A stretch of 64,000 nt of DNA from Alphaproteobacteria bacterium. Lineage in GTDB: Bacteria > Pseudomonadota > Alphaproteobacteria > DSM-16000 > Inquilinaceae. Below, piece by piece: positions 1 through 9,254 of this stretch. Each line of letters begins with the position of its first letter. Position 1 is the first letter of the stretch. The DNA is taken from NCBI GenBank assembly GCA_028281925.1, contig JANQIX010000049.1, positions 62,001 through 126,000 on the forward strand, given 5' to 3'. A program made the translations under genes and the position numbers. The notes beneath the pieces are model-generated. The model was not told the origin of the DNA. It saw only the letters and a program-made list of their open reading frames with translations, and ran no database searches.

Positions 1-42
1 CGATGTGGGCGGAGGCTTCTCCACGAAATCGGCAAGAGCCAT
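1..42 (-). CDS. 5' end of a leftward gene cut by the window edge
   Basis: From the ATG at 42-40 the minus strand stays open for 14 codons to the window edge (MALADFVEKPPPTS). A purine-rich AGGGGG lies a few bases upstream on that strand and could serve as ribosome binding site. A second minus-strand frame starting near 90 (MSMSVVDAATQG...) is also open to the edge, so the frame is not certain. Too little is visible to name a family. Confidence 0.3.
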   Translation of the reverse strand, partial: MALADFVEKPPPTS

Positions 43-189
43 CCCGAGAAACCCCCTGAGTCGCCGCGTCGACGACAGACATCGACATGACGCACCCACG
101 ATGCTGCACGGATCGTGTGCAGAAAATGTCTAACTTGCACGCAACTGCACCGAGATTGAGCAAAAGTGCAAGAAACAATGCATACGGCA

Positions 190-338
190 ATGGGCAAGCC
201 GGATTGCGGCTTGCCTTAACAGCAGCTCCGTTCCACCCTTGTTGTTGACCGGAGGGCGTCCCCCTTCGGTTGACGCCTGGTGGCGATTCCTCCCTAAACT
301 TGGGCCGCGCCGCTTAGCGGCGGCGTGGCTCATTTTTT
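190..338 (+). ncRNA. Candidate structured small RNA or leader ending in an intrinsic terminator
   Basis: On the plus strand a perfect 8-bp stem (193-200 with 208-215, 7-nt loop) is followed by a GGCGTC/GACGCC stem, which can alternatively fold as CCGGAGG with CCTTCGG, and then by a GC-rich hairpin with a U-tract. No gene on the plus strand precedes the terminator, which suggests a short independent transcript. I see no match to 6S, SRP, tmRNA or RNase P RNA. The 5' end is a guess, as no convincing promoter was found. Confidence 0.3.
304..338 (+). terminator. Rho-independent terminator
   Basis: The left arm GCCGCGCCGC (304-313) pairs with GCGGCGTGGC (320-329), with one G-U pair and a six-base loop, followed by TCA and six T residues (333-338). 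It is oriented for plus-strand transcription. On the minus strand the hairpin is not followed by a T-run, so it is not an obvious terminator for the permease gene that ends at 453. Confidence 0.6.
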
Positions 339-452
339 CTTTCTGCGCACCGGCAATTCTTGACGTTACAGGAGCAGCGGCATCAAGTCACGCCCATAAT
401 AAGGCAGAATCACTGGACTTTCGCCGCCACACCCAACCGGAATTCCTTGCTT

Positions 453-1745
453 TTAGCTTAGATACGCGAATTTCACCACGAACAGGACGGCCAAGATCAG
501 GACGGCCGGCTTGGCGTCGGCAAATCGGCCGCTCAACAGCTTGATCGCCGCATAAGTTATGAAGCCGAACGCGATGCCGTGGGCGATGGAGAAGGTCAGC
601 GGCATCGAAATGGCGGTGACCAGCGCCGGCGCATACTCCGTAACATCGTCCCAGTCGATCTCGGTCAAACCGCGCGCCATCAGGCAGGCGACGAATACCA
701 GAGCCGGGGCCGTTGCATAGCCTGGGATGCTGCTTGCGAGTGGTGAGAAGACCAGGGCCAGCAGGAACAGTAACCCCACGACGACGGCTGTCAGACCGGT
801 GCGCCCGCCCGCATTGATGCCGGCGGCACTCTCGATATAGCTGGTGGTTGTCGACGTTCCGAGGGTGGAGCCGGCGACCGTCGCGACACTGTCCGCCATC
901 AACGCCTGGCGCAGGCGCGGTAGCTTGCCTTCGGAATCCAACAGACCTGCCCGGGCCGACACGCCGACAAGCGTGCCCGCCGTATCGAACAGGTCGACGA
1001 ACAGGAAGGCAAAGACGATCGTGATCAGGCCGACCTGCAATGCCCCTCCCAGATCCAGCTGCAGGAACGTCGGCGTCGGATCCGGCGGCGTAGAGATGAT
1101 CCCTTGGAACTCAGAGATGCCGAGAACCATGCCGATTGCGGCGACCCCGATGATCGAGAGGATCATGGCACCGGGGATGCGTAGGGCCGTGAGCGCAGCC
1201 ATGGCCACAAATCCGACCGTCGCCAGGATGGGTTCGGGGGCCGCGAGGCTGCCCAGCGTGACCAGGGTCGCGTCGCTACCTACGATGATCCCTGCGTTCT
1301 TGAGGCCGATGATCGCGAGGAACAGACCAATGCCCGCCGCGATCGCCATTTTCAGCGATCGCGGAATGGCGTTGATAATGGCCTCCCGGAGCGGCAGCAG
1401 GCTCAGGATCAGGAAGAGAATGCCGGAAAGAAAGACGGCGCCGAGGGCCACCTGCCAGCTGTATCCCATGCCGCCGACGACACCGTAGGCGAAATAGGCG
1501 TTCAGGCCCATCCCGGGCGCCAGAGCCACCGGATAGTTGGCGTAAAGCCCCATGATCAATGTGCCGATCGCAGCCGCCACGCAGGTGGCGACGAACACGG
1601 CACCGAAATCCATCCCTGCGTCGGAGAGAATCGAGGGGTTGACGATAACGATGTAGGCCATCGTCAGGAACGTCGTCACCCCAGCCAACAGCTCCGTGCG
1701 CACCGTCGTGCCGTGCTCACGCAGCTTGAAAAGACGCTCGATCAT
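453..1745 (-). CDS. AzgA-type NCS2 purine (adenine/guanine/hypoxanthine) permease
   Basis: This 430-residue polytopic membrane protein imports purine bases in symport with protons. The family call rests on the NCS2/AzgA hallmarks AYIVIVNPSIL near residue 30, APGMGLNAYF at 76-85, a FDTAGTLVGVSA motif near 253 and TSTTTSYIESAAG near 302, with hydrophobic segments along the full length, which is usual for the family. It is transcribed divergently from the small exported protein at 1866, and the 120-bp gap holds an inverted repeat (1847-1861). Exact substrate preference cannot be read from sequence. Confidence 0.9.
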   Translation of the reverse strand: MIERLFKLREHGTTVRTELLAGVTTFLTMAYIVIVNPSILSDAGMDFGAVFVATCVAAAIGTLIMGLYANYPVALAPGMGLNAYFAYGVVGGMGYSWQVALGAVFLSGILFLILSLLPLREAIINAIPRSLKMAIAAGIGLFLAIIGLKNAGIIVGSDATLVTLGSLAAPEPILATVGFVAMAALTALRIPGAMILSIIGVAAIGMVLGISEFQGIISTPPDPTPTFLQLDLGGALQVGLITIVFAFLFVDLFDTAGTLVGVSARAGLLDSEGKLPRLRQALMADSVATVAGSTLGTSTTTSYIESAAGINAGGRTGLTAVVVGLLFLLALVFSPLASSIPGYATAPALVFVACLMARGLTEIDWDDVTEYAPALVTAISMPLTFSIAHGIAFGFITYAAIKLLSGRFADAKPAVLILAVLFVVKFAYLS

Positions 1746-1846
1746 GTCGCTGAACCTCTGGCGTCACGTTTGAGAAGGGACGCTCTGGCTATCCGGTTCT
1801 GTTGCCGGACGATTCCTGGAGGGGGTTATTGGAGCATTAACGCCTG

Positions 1847-1861
1847 GTGATCAAGGATCAC
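1847..1861. promoter_or_regulatory. 15-bp inverted repeat in the divergent promoter region
   Basis: GTGATC AAG GATCAC is a perfect 6-bp inverted repeat with a 3-bp spacer, between the divergent permease gene and the small exported protein gene. Its right half overlaps the likely ribosome binding site (AAGGA, 1853-1857) of the ORF starting at 1866. It could be an operator; which regulator would bind is unknown. Confidence 0.3.
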
Positions 1862-1865
1862 GCTC

Positions 1866-2294
1866 ATGACGGGAAAGATCCTACCTTCGATGCTATTGGT
1901 GCTGCTCGCCAGCAGCATGCTGGCGCACGGTCAGCCGCTGGAGTCGCCGCGGCCGGTAGAGGCCACCATCACGGAGCGTGAGTGCCTGGCGCTGGTTGCC
2001 CATCGCGCTGCCGGCGATGTCGCCTATCAGCCGGGCAGGGATGTCCACGGCCGACCCGTTGCCCCGGCCGATCTGGCCGGAAGCCTCTCGGTGCCGGCGC
2101 TTTCCACCATCAGGATCCCGCTGACCCTGTCCCTCGGCGATATCTTTGCGATACCGCCGGCCATCGACGCCGACATCCCGCTCTGGACCATCACGGTCGA
2201 GGCAGACGGGCGCGCCTATATCGACGGGCAGCCGCTGTATGACGAGGCCGCAGCCCAGGTGGCGGAGATCTGCCGCTCGCAATTCGGCCTCTAG
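1866..2294 (+). CDS. Small exported protein of unknown function
   Basis: The 142-residue product starts with a lysine followed by a hydrophobic stretch (about residues 8-20) and a likely signal peptidase site near AHGQ, so it is probably periplasmic. The mature part has two cysteines (C40 and C136) that could form a disulfide and is otherwise hydrophilic. AAGGA eight bases upstream supports the start. It precedes proS on the same strand with a 92-bp gap. I do not recognise a family. Confidence 0.65.
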   Translation: MTGKILPSMLLVLLASSMLAHGQPLESPRPVEATITERECLALVAHRAAGDVAYQPGRDVHGRPVAPADLAGSLSVPALSTIRIPLTLSLGDIFAIPPAIDADIPLWTITVEADGRAYIDGQPLYDEAAAQVAEICRSQFGL

Positions 2295-2386
2295 CCCGGT
2301 GCACATGGACAAGCTGCGGGCCGATTGCCTAGAGTGCGCCCCGTTTCGCAGTTCACGCCCCGATTAGAGAAGAGCCGCCGTATCCC

Positions 2387-3715
2387 ATGCGCCTGTCACG
2401 CTATCTGCTGCCCACCATGAAGGAAACGCCGGCCGAGGCCCAGATCGTCTCGCACCGGTACATGCTGCGGGCTGGAATGATCCGGCAGGCCAGCGCAGGG
2501 GTCTATTCGTGGCTACCGCTCGGCTATCGCGTATTGAAGAAGATCGAGCAGATCGTGCGGGAGGAGCAGGATCGCGCCGGCTGTCAGGAAATGCTGATGC
2601 CGACGATCCAGCCGGCCGATCTGTGGCGGGAAAGCGGGCGGTACGACGATTACGGCAAAGAGATGCTGCGCATCCGCGATCGGCACGATCGCGATATGCT
2701 GTATGGCCCCACGAATGAGGAGCTGATCACCGACATCTTCCGATCTTCGGTGAGGAGCTACCGCGACCTTCCGAAGCTGCTCTACCACATTCAGTGGAAG
2801 TTCCGGGACGAGGTCCGGCCACGCTTCGGCGTGATGCGCGGCCGCGAGTTTCTGATGAAGGACAGCTATAGCTTCGACGTGGATTTCGAAGCTTCCAAAG
2901 TCGCTTACCGGAAGATGTTCGTTTCCTACCTCAGGACGTTTGCCCGGATGGGGCTGCGCGCCATTCCGATGGAGGCGGAAACCGGGCCGATCGGCGGCAA
3001 CCTGAGCCACGAATTCATCATCCTCGCCGACACCGGCGAGTCTGAGGTCTTCTGTCATCGCGACTACGTCGAATACGATGTGCTGGCGGACGATGTGGAC
3101 TACAACGCCGATCTAAGCGGGATCGTCGATTTCTGGACAAGCAAGTATGCCCGTACGGATGAGCTGCACGATCAGGCGGCGTTCGAGGCGGAGGTTCCCG
3201 AAGACAGGCGCGTGACCCGCCGCGGCATCGAAGTGGGCCACATCTTTTATTTCAGCACGAAGTACTCCGATCCCATGGGCGCGCGGGTGACCACGGCCGA
3301 CGGCCAGGACATGCCGGTGCATATGGGCTCGTACGGCATCGGCGTCTCCCGGCTGGTCGGGGCGATCATCGAGGCTTCACATGACGAAGCCGGCATCATC
3401 TGGCCGGAGCCTGTCGCCCCCTTCGATATCGGGCTGATCAACCTCAAGGTCGGCGATCCGGACTGCGACAAGGCCTGCGAGGACCTCTACAACCAGCTCC
3501 AGGCCGCCCACAAGACGGTGCTCTACGATGACCGGGACGAACGGCCGGGCGCGAAATTCGCGGATATGGACCTGATCGGTTTGCCCTGGCAGCTGATCAT
3601 CGGCCCGCGTGGCCTGCAGCGGCATGTGGTCGAACTGAAGCGGCGGGACACGGGTGAGAGGGAGGAACTGTCCATCGGTTCCGCTTTGGCCCGGCTGTGG
3701 GCGTACGCAACATAG
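2387..3715 (+). CDS. proS: Prolyl-tRNA synthetase (short alphaproteobacterial type)
   Basis: This class II synthetase attaches proline to tRNA-Pro. At 442 residues it is the short bacterial form lacking the long editing insertion between motifs 2 and 3. Motif 2 is visible as [17 protein letters not shown] (about residues 140-156), followed by KDSYSF, and motif 3 as [13 protein letters not shown] near residue 310. A C-terminal anticodon-binding domain follows from about 340. Trans-editing of mischarged tRNA would need a separate protein. It sits directly upstream of the LolCD cluster, a common alphaproteobacterial order. Confidence 0.96.
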   Translation: MRLSRYLLPTMKETPAEAQIVSHRYMLRAGMIRQASAGVYSWLPLGYRVLKKIEQIVREEQDRAGCQEMLMPTIQPADLWRESGRYDDYGKEMLRIRDRHDRDMLYGPTNEELITDIFRSSVRSYRDLPKLLYHIQWKFRDEVRPRFGVMRGREFLMKDSYSFDVDFEASKVAYRKMFVSYLRTFARMGLRAIPMEAETGPIGGNLSHEFIILADTGESEVFCHRDYVEYDVLADDVDYNADLSGIVDFWTSKYARTDELHDQAAFEAEVPEDRRVTRRGIEVGHIFYFSTKYSDPMGARVTTADGQDMPVHMGSYGIGVSRLVGAIIEASHDEAGIIWPEPVAPFDIGLINLKVGDPDCDKACEDLYNQLQAAHKTVLYDDRDERPGAKFADMDLIGLPWQLIIGPRGLQRHVVELKRRDTGEREELSIGSALARLWAYAT

Positions 3716-3797
3716 ATTGGCCACAAAAGAGCGGATTGTCACCCTCGGGTCGGCACCAGAGACCGCTCGGTCGGGAAGAAAGGGGCGGACGAGGGGG

Positions 3798-5042
3798 ATG
3801 TTCGACAAGTTCGAGCGGACGGTCGCGTTCCGCTATCTCCGAGCCCGGCGCAAAGAGGGCTTCATCTCCGTCATCACCACCTTCTCCCTGCTCGGCATCA
3901 TGCTTGGGGTGGCCACGCTCATCATCGTGATGGCCGTGATGAACGGCTTTCGCGCAGAGCTTGTATCGCGCGTTCTGGGTCTGGGCGGCCATCTCAGCGT
4001 TCACGGCAGCGAAGGACCGATCACCGAGTTCGACGCTCTCGCCGATAGTCTCCGCGACATCGATGGTGTGGTGTCCGTGACGCCGACGATCGTCGGCCAG
4101 GCCCTTGTGACCCATAGGGGGGCAGCCGGCAGCGCGGCTGTGCGAGGGGTCCGTCCCGAGGACTTTATGGCGCGCCCATCTTTGGCCGAGAACCTTCAGC
4201 AACTGTCGCCGGGAGACTTTGCGGGCGCCGACGTGATTGCCATCGGTGTAGATATGGCGCGGCGGTATCGCGTTACGCTCGGTGAGAGCATGACGATGAT
4301 TGCACCCAGCGGAGACCTGACCGCGATGGGCACGTCGCCGGAGATGCGCTCCTTCCGGGTCGCTGCCATCTTCGAAGTGGGCATGGACAAATACGACGGT
4401 GGCTACGTTTACATGCCTCTGGAAGCAGCACGGGCCTTCCTGCAGATCGAGGAGGGCGTGACGTCCCTGGAGATCTTCCTGGCAGATCCTTACGAGCTCG
4501 ACGCCGTCGCGGAACAGATTGCCGAGGTCGTTGGCGATCAGGGCCGTCTGTCGAACTGGCAGGAGGAGGACGCCACGCTTTTCGGTGCGCTACAGGTCGA
4601 GCGCATGGTGATGTTCCTGATCCTCACGCTGATCATCGTGGTTGCCGCGTTCAACATCGTCTCGGGCCTGGTGATGCTGGTGAAGGATAAGGGCAGAGAC
4701 ATCGCGATCCTCCGCACGATGGGCGCCACGCGCGCGACCGTAATGCGCGTCTTCATTCTGACCGGGGCATCGATCGGTACCGTCGGTACGTTGATCGGTC
4801 TTGGACTGGGCGTCGGTTTTGCGGACAACATCCCCAGGATCCGCGACTGGATCCAGACCACGTTCGGAATCTCCGAGTTTCCGCCTGAGATCCAGTTCTG
4901 GACCCAGCTGCCCGCCATCGTCGACTGGACGGAGGTGTTCGTGGTGGTGGCGCTGGCCATCGGCCTGTCGTTTGCCGCCACGCTCTATCCCTCGTGGCGG
5001 GCCGCGCGCCTCGATCCGGTGGAGGCGCTTCGCTATGAATGA
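3798..5042 (+). CDS. lolC: LolC/E-family lipoprotein-releasing permease, copy A
   Basis: Inner-membrane permease of the Lol ABC transporter, which extracts outer-membrane lipoproteins from the inner membrane and hands them to LolA. The 414-residue protein has the typical layout: a TM helix at about 25-50, a large periplasmic domain, then three TM helices in the C-terminal third, with [16 protein letters not shown] before the last two and a C-terminal EALRYE. The start at 3798 is preceded by GAGGGGG and matches copy B residue for residue. An upstream in-frame extension to 3654 overlaps proS and is less likely. Confidence 0.93.
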   Translation: MFDKFERTVAFRYLRARRKEGFISVITTFSLLGIMLGVATLIIVMAVMNGFRAELVSRVLGLGGHLSVHGSEGPITEFDALADSLRDIDGVVSVTPTIVGQALVTHRGAAGSAAVRGVRPEDFMARPSLAENLQQLSPGDFAGADVIAIGVDMARRYRVTLGESMTMIAPSGDLTAMGTSPEMRSFRVAAIFEVGMDKYDGGYVYMPLEAARAFLQIEEGVTSLEIFLADPYELDAVAEQIAEVVGDQGRLSNWQEEDATLFGALQVERMVMFLILTLIIVVAAFNIVSGLVMLVKDKGRDIAILRTMGATRATVMRVFILTGASIGTVGTLIGLGLGVGFADNIPRIRDWIQTTFGISEFPPEIQFWTQLPAIVDWTEVFVVVALAIGLSFAATLYPSWRAARLDPVEALRYE

Positions 5043-5149
5043 GAACCGCATCGTTGGCGTAGGCCTGACCGGCGCAAGGCAGGGCGTCGATCATTCTCCA
5101 GGGCTGGCCGCGGTCCATCGGCTCAACAATCGCGCCACAGGCGACAATG

Positions 5150-6394
5150 ATGTTCGATAAGTTCGAGCGAACCTTGGCCTTCCGCTATCTGCGGGCACGG
5201 CGGAAAGAGGGGTTCATCTCCGTCATCACGGCATTTTCGGTCCTGGGGATCATCCTGGGTGTCGCCACGCTGATCATCGTCATGGCCGTGATGAATGGCT
5301 TTCGTGACGAGATGGTGTCACGGATCCTGGGTCTGAGCGGCCACCTGAAGGTTTATGGATCTTACGGAGCACTACGCAATTACGACGACTTGGCCGTCCG
5401 GCTCGGCGGTCTTACGGGAGTTGAGTCAGCCTCACCGATTGTCGAGGGGCAGGCTCTCGTGACCTATGGCGAGGCGGCAAGCGGCGCGGCCGTGCGCGGC
5501 ATCCTGCCGGAGGACTTCCTGGCGCGACCGCTGCTGCGCGACAACCTTGAACTGGAGTCGCCGGAGGCTTTCGCCGGGAGAGACGTGGTCGCCATCGGCT
5601 CCCGCATGGCGAGCCGCCTGGGCGTCGGGTTGGGCGACAGTATCACCCTGGTTGCACCACAGGGTAGCGTCACCGTCTTTGGCACTGTGGTGCGGATGCG
5701 CGAATATCGAATCGCCGCCATCTTCGAAGTTGGCATATTCGACTACGACGACAATTTCGTCTATATGCCGCTGGAGGCAGCACAAATCTTCTTTCAGGTC
5801 CGGGAAGGCGTGACCTCACTTGAGATATTCCTGGAAGATATTGATGAGCTTCAATCCCTGCAGCTGGCTATTTTGGCTGAGATCGGGAACGAAGGAAGGC
5901 TCTGGGACTGGCAGGCGTCAAACTCATCATTCTTTGAGACATTGAAGGTGCAGCGTAATGTTATATTCTTGATCCTCACATTAATCGTCATTGTTGCGGC
6001 CTTCAACATCATCTCCGGCATGGTCATGCTGGTGAAAGACAAGGGCAGGGACATCGCCATCCTCAGAACCATGGGCGCCACACGCGCATCGATCATGCGG
6101 GTCTTCTTCCTGACGGGCGCATCGATCGGTGTCGTCGGCACACTGATCGGCCTTGGCCTGGGCGTCGCCTTCGCCGACAATATAGAAGCAATCCGTCAAT
6201 GGCTTCAGAACACGTTCGACATCAAGGTGTTCCCGCCGGAGATTTACTTCCTCACGCAGCTCCCTTCCACCATCGACTGGTCGGAGGTCGTCTCCGTCGT
6301 CGCGCTGGCGATCGGCCTGTCCTTTGCCGCCACGCTTTACCCCTCATGGCGGGCGGCACGGCTCGAGCCGGTGGAGGCGCTCCGCTATGAATGA
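5150..6394 (+). CDS. lolC: LolC/E-family lipoprotein-releasing permease, copy B
   Basis: This second permease is also 414 residues, colinear with copy A and by eye about two-thirds identical, with near identity in the first 55 and last 130 residues and divergence in the periplasmic domain. The gap between the copies is 107 bp. Its stop overlaps the lolD start (ATGAATGA, 6387-6394), so it is probably translationally coupled to the ATPase. The part from about 5820 to 6000 uses more A/T-ending codons (ATA, TTA, ATT) than its surroundings. The two copies could form a LolCE-like heterodimer. Confidence 0.92.
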   Translation: MFDKFERTLAFRYLRARRKEGFISVITAFSVLGIILGVATLIIVMAVMNGFRDEMVSRILGLSGHLKVYGSYGALRNYDDLAVRLGGLTGVESASPIVEGQALVTYGEAASGAAVRGILPEDFLARPLLRDNLELESPEAFAGRDVVAIGSRMASRLGVGLGDSITLVAPQGSVTVFGTVVRMREYRIAAIFEVGIFDYDDNFVYMPLEAAQIFFQVREGVTSLEIFLEDIDELQSLQLAILAEIGNEGRLWDWQASNSSFFETLKVQRNVIFLILTLIVIVAAFNIISGMVMLVKDKGRDIAILRTMGATRASIMRVFFLTGASIGVVGTLIGLGLGVAFADNIEAIRQWLQNTFDIKVFPPEIYFLTQLPSTIDWSEVVSVVALAIGLSFAATLYPSWRAARLEPVEALRYE

Positions 6395-7130
6395 GGCGGC
6401 AAGAGCTACGAGATCGGGCGGCGAACGGCTCGCGGCCACCACCCGTCCGCTGCTGGAACTCGATCGAGTCTTCCGGTCTTATCACCAGGGTGGCAATCGG
6501 CTGGACGTGCTGCGCGGCGTGTCTCTGACGGTCGGCCATGGCGAGTTGGTGGCGCTTGTAGGGCCGAGCGGGGCCGGCAAATCAACGCTGCTGCATCTCG
6601 CCGGGCTGCTGGAGCGGCCCGATGCCGGAGAGGTGATCATCACCGGCAAGCGCTGCGACCGGCTGTCGGACAGAGTCCGGACAGAACTGCGCCGATCCGT
6701 CTCCGGCTTCGTCTACCAGTTCCACCACCTGCTGCCCGAATTCAACGCGTTGGAAAACGTGGTGCTGCCGCAGATGATCGCCGGCAAGAACCGCAAGGCC
6801 TCCCTGCAGCGCGCCAATGAGCTGTTGCGGTTGGTGGGCCTGGCGGCGCGGGCGACGCACCGCCCGGCACAACTCTCCGGTGGTGAGCAGCAGCGCGTCG
6901 CCATTGCCCGTGCGCTTGCCAATGCGCCGCAGATCCTGATCGCCGATGAGCCGACAGGCAATCTCGACCACCACACGGCCGACGACGTGTTCGACGTACT
7001 GGCCAAGCTGGTCCGGTCCACAGGCACCGGCGCCCTGGTGGCCACCCACAACCTCGACCTCGCCTATCGCATGGACCGCATTTTGGAGCTGCGGGACGGC
7101 GTGCTGGTGCCGCACGAGCCGGCCGACTAA
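6387..7130 (+). CDS. lolD: LolD-type ABC transporter ATPase
   Basis: ATP-binding subunit that powers the adjacent LolC/E permeases at the cytoplasmic face. The 247-residue protein has Walker A GPSGAGKS (59-66), the signature LSGGEQQR, Walker [13 protein letters not shown] and a Q-loop [18 protein letters not shown] typical of LolD/MacB-type ATPases. The start at 6387 overlaps the permease stop by 8 bp; a start at 6324 would lie well inside the permease gene and gives an arginine-rich nonsense extension. Its stop overlaps the convergent SGNH gene by 4 bp. Confidence 0.95.
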   Translation: MNEAARATRSGGERLAATTRPLLELDRVFRSYHQGGNRLDVLRGVSLTVGHGELVALVGPSGAGKSTLLHLAGLLERPDAGEVIITGKRCDRLSDRVRTELRRSVSGFVYQFHHLLPEFNALENVVLPQMIAGKNRKASLQRANELLRLVGLAARATHRPAQLSGGEQQRVAIARALANAPQILIADEPTGNLDHHTADDVFDVLAKLVRSTGTGALVATHNLDLAYRMDRILELRDGVLVPHEPAD

Positions 7131-8488
7131 CGGTCGTCTTCGCTACCATCCGCCCGAAGGGCTTCGAGCACGACGTCGCCGACCAGCCGATAGCCTTCCA
7201 GCGTGTAGTGGTTGGCGAAGAGGTTCCGTGGCCGGCGGTGGGCTTCGAACTCCGGCACCAGATCGATGATCGGGACATCGAGGTCCGTCACCTGATCCAA
7301 CACCGCACGGCGATAGGCATCGGCATCCAACCGGGCCAGCGTCCCCGTAAAGCGCGCCTCGCCCGGCAGATAGACGAACACCAGGCGGCCGCCCCAGGCA
7401 TCCGTGACCGCCCGTGCGCGTTCCAGAGCCCGCACCAGAACGTCGAGACTTTCCGGCGGGAACCCGTAAGCCAGGCCCAGCGCCCGACGCAGTGCGCCCA
7501 GCCGTAGCAGCTGGGTCCAGTTGACGGCGAAGGTCTCGGGCTTGGCCGGACGGTCGACGGCTTGCGCCATCGCCGCCGCATGGCCCTGGAGGTAGTGGAG
7601 CAGGCTAGCCTGAACGGCATCATGGTGTTGCACCAGACCCTGGCTGAATCCGGGCTGGAGATAGCGTGGCAGGATGGGCGACGTCATCTCCAGACCTGCG
7701 TCCTTCACTAGATCGTTGCCCTCGTAATAGGCCCAAACCACCACTCGAGGGCGCAGATGGGGGCCATACTCGGCAAGTCCGGCCAGCTCAAAAAGCGGGC
7801 CGTTGCCGTTGCAGCCGAGATTGACGGTTCTGCCCAGTTTGCGGCGCAAATGGTCGACGAACCCGTGGCCGAAGGGCACGTCGGCGCCCATGGTGAAGGA
7901 ATCGCCGATCGCCATGATCTCCACTGCGCCCGGCATCCATTGGCCCGGTGGGTTGTTGAAGCCCCGCTGATCGGCGATGCGCTCATTCAATCCGTCAGGC
8001 GTAACCCACAGCATGGCGTTGCCGGCAAGGCCGCCGACGGGCAGCACGGGCCGGCCCTCGACCGTCACCGGCGAGCCGGCGCGGCCGCCGGCCACACGCA
8101 AATTCCAGCCGCAGGGTTGCGGATAGGCCAAGGTGCCAGCATCGCGCAGACGGGCCAGAAGCGTTGCCGGGGCGGGCAGCGGTGGGCTGGCCATCCGGCG
8201 CGCTTCGGCTGCGACGTGGCTTTGCCATTGCACCCAGATCTCGGCGCCGGCGAGCGCGAGCACGATGGCGACGACCTGCAGGCCGGTGATCAGGCGCGCC
8301 CGGTGACCCATGAACAGAAGCAGACACGCCGCGAGGGCCACAGCGGCGGGCAACACGCCGTAGAGTGCGACCCGGATCGGGGAGACAAAGTCTCCATGCT
8401 GGAAGGCAAGCCAGATGCGCCATACGGCCAAGGCGATCAGGGCCGCAAATCCGACTTTGAGGACGAAGCGAAAGCACGCGGGCATCAT
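7127..8488 (-). CDS. Membrane-anchored SGNH/GDSL-family hydrolase
   Basis: The 453-residue protein has three N-terminal hydrophobic segments (about 7-25, 40-60 and 66-88) and then an SGNH hydrolase domain. The catalytic blocks are visible: GDSF at 195-198 (Ser197 nucleophile), a glycine/asparagine block NLGCNGNG at 223-230, GND at 257-259, and a terminal HYTLEGYR near 427 carrying the catalytic His. The domain would face the periplasm. SGNH enzymes often modify acyl groups on polysaccharides, but no substrate is evident. It is convergent with lolD. Confidence 0.75.
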   Translation of the reverse strand: MMPACFRFVLKVGFAALIALAVWRIWLAFQHGDFVSPIRVALYGVLPAAVALAACLLLFMGHRARLITGLQVVAIVLALAGAEIWVQWQSHVAAEARRMASPPLPAPATLLARLRDAGTLAYPQPCGWNLRVAGGRAGSPVTVEGRPVLPVGGLAGNAMLWVTPDGLNERIADQRGFNNPPGQWMPGAVEIMAIGDSFTMGADVPFGHGFVDHLRRKLGRTVNLGCNGNGPLFELAGLAEYGPHLRPRVVVWAYYEGNDLVKDAGLEMTSPILPRYLQPGFSQGLVQHHDAVQASLLHYLQGHAAAMAQAVDRPAKPETFAVNWTQLLRLGALRRALGLAYGFPPESLDVLVRALERARAVTDAWGGRLVFVYLPGEARFTGTLARLDADAYRRAVLDQVTDLDVPIIDLVPEFEAHRRPRNLFANHYTLEGYRLVGDVVLEALRADGSEDDR

Positions 8489-8642
8489 GCCAGGGGACTT
8501 AGCAGATCAAGCGGCCGTCCAGAGCCGAAACCGTACAGAGACAGGTGGCACGCTTCCCCTCGTGGTGCCGTGTCCGTATTCTCCCGCAGCGCCTTGCGGG
8601 CCACGGCGCCCCTGACCTTGAACCTCTGCCGGCATCGCGGAC

Positions 8643-9254
8643 ATGCAGTCGCTACTGGACACCATCCTCGCGACGTTCCCCCCAATCGAACTGGCCGCGG
8701 CGGTGGTCACACTCGCCTGTGTCTGGCTGACGATCCGCCAGAATCTGTGGTGTTGGCCTACGGGGATCGTGGGGGCAGCGATCTATGCGTACGTGTTCTT
8801 CGACGCGCGTCTCTTGTCCGACTCCGCCCTGCAGGTGATCTTCATCGGGCTTCAGCTCTATGGCTGGTATCACTGGCTCTATGGCGGCGGCGAGGGCCGC
8901 AACTCTCTGCCCGTTACGGACTTGGCGCCGAAAGAGGCGGCCCTCTGGGTGGTCGTGGTCGCGCTGGGCACGGCCGCCGTGGGGCGCTTGACGACCGAGA
9001 TGGGGGCTGCACTGCCCTATTGGGACGCCTTCACGACCGTGCTCAGCCTGGTCGCCCAGTTCCTGATGGCCCGCAAGATCGTCCAGGCCTTCCTGATGTG
9101 GATGACCGTGGACGTTGTTGCCATCGGCATTTACGCGGCGAAGGATCTGTATGTCACCGCAGGCCTTTATGCCGTCTTTCTCTGCCTGGCCACGCTCGGC
9201 TTCCTCCGCTGGCGGCGGGCGCGGCGCGCGCAGGAAAGACTGGCGATTGCCTGA
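8643..9254 (+). CDS. pnuC: PnuC-type nicotinamide riboside transporter
   Basis: This 203-residue multi-spanning inner-membrane protein takes up nicotinamide riboside for NAD salvage. It has about seven hydrophobic segments and PnuC-like features: the tandem aromatic stretch LWCWPTGIVGAAIYAYVFF near residue 35 and GLQLYGWYHWLYG near 75. The next gene encodes the matching kinase/adenylyltransferase and begins at or just before the pnuC stop, so uptake and phosphorylation are coupled in one operon. Confidence 0.92.
   Translation: MQSLLDTILATFPPIELAAAVVTLACVWLTIRQNLWCWPTGIVGAAIYAYVFFDARLLSDSALQVIFIGLQLYGWYHWLYGGGEGRNSLPVTDLAPKEAALWVVVVALGTAAVGRLTTEMGAALPYWDAFTTVLSLVAQFLMARKIVQAFLMWMTVDVVAIGIYAAKDLYVTAGLYAVFLCLATLGFLRWRRARRAQERLAIA

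Larger units (their letters stand above)
43..452. other. Intergenic stretch with hairpins, no convincing protein gene
   Basis: No frame here has convincing coding character. The left part (60-190) shows nothing I can name. The right part carries three potential hairpins: arms at 193-200 and 208-215 (GGCAAGCC/GGCTTGCC), a GGCGTC/GACGCC pair near 247-274, and a terminator-like hairpin at 304-338. See the separate entries for the RNA and terminator candidates. Confidence 0.6.

Noticed and set aside
5035-5042. ATGAATGA at the end of permease copy A as a relic lolD start
   Set aside because: The same octamer arises automatically from the conserved C-terminal Tyr-Glu-stop codons (TATGAATGA), so it is not evidence that lolD was duplicated too.
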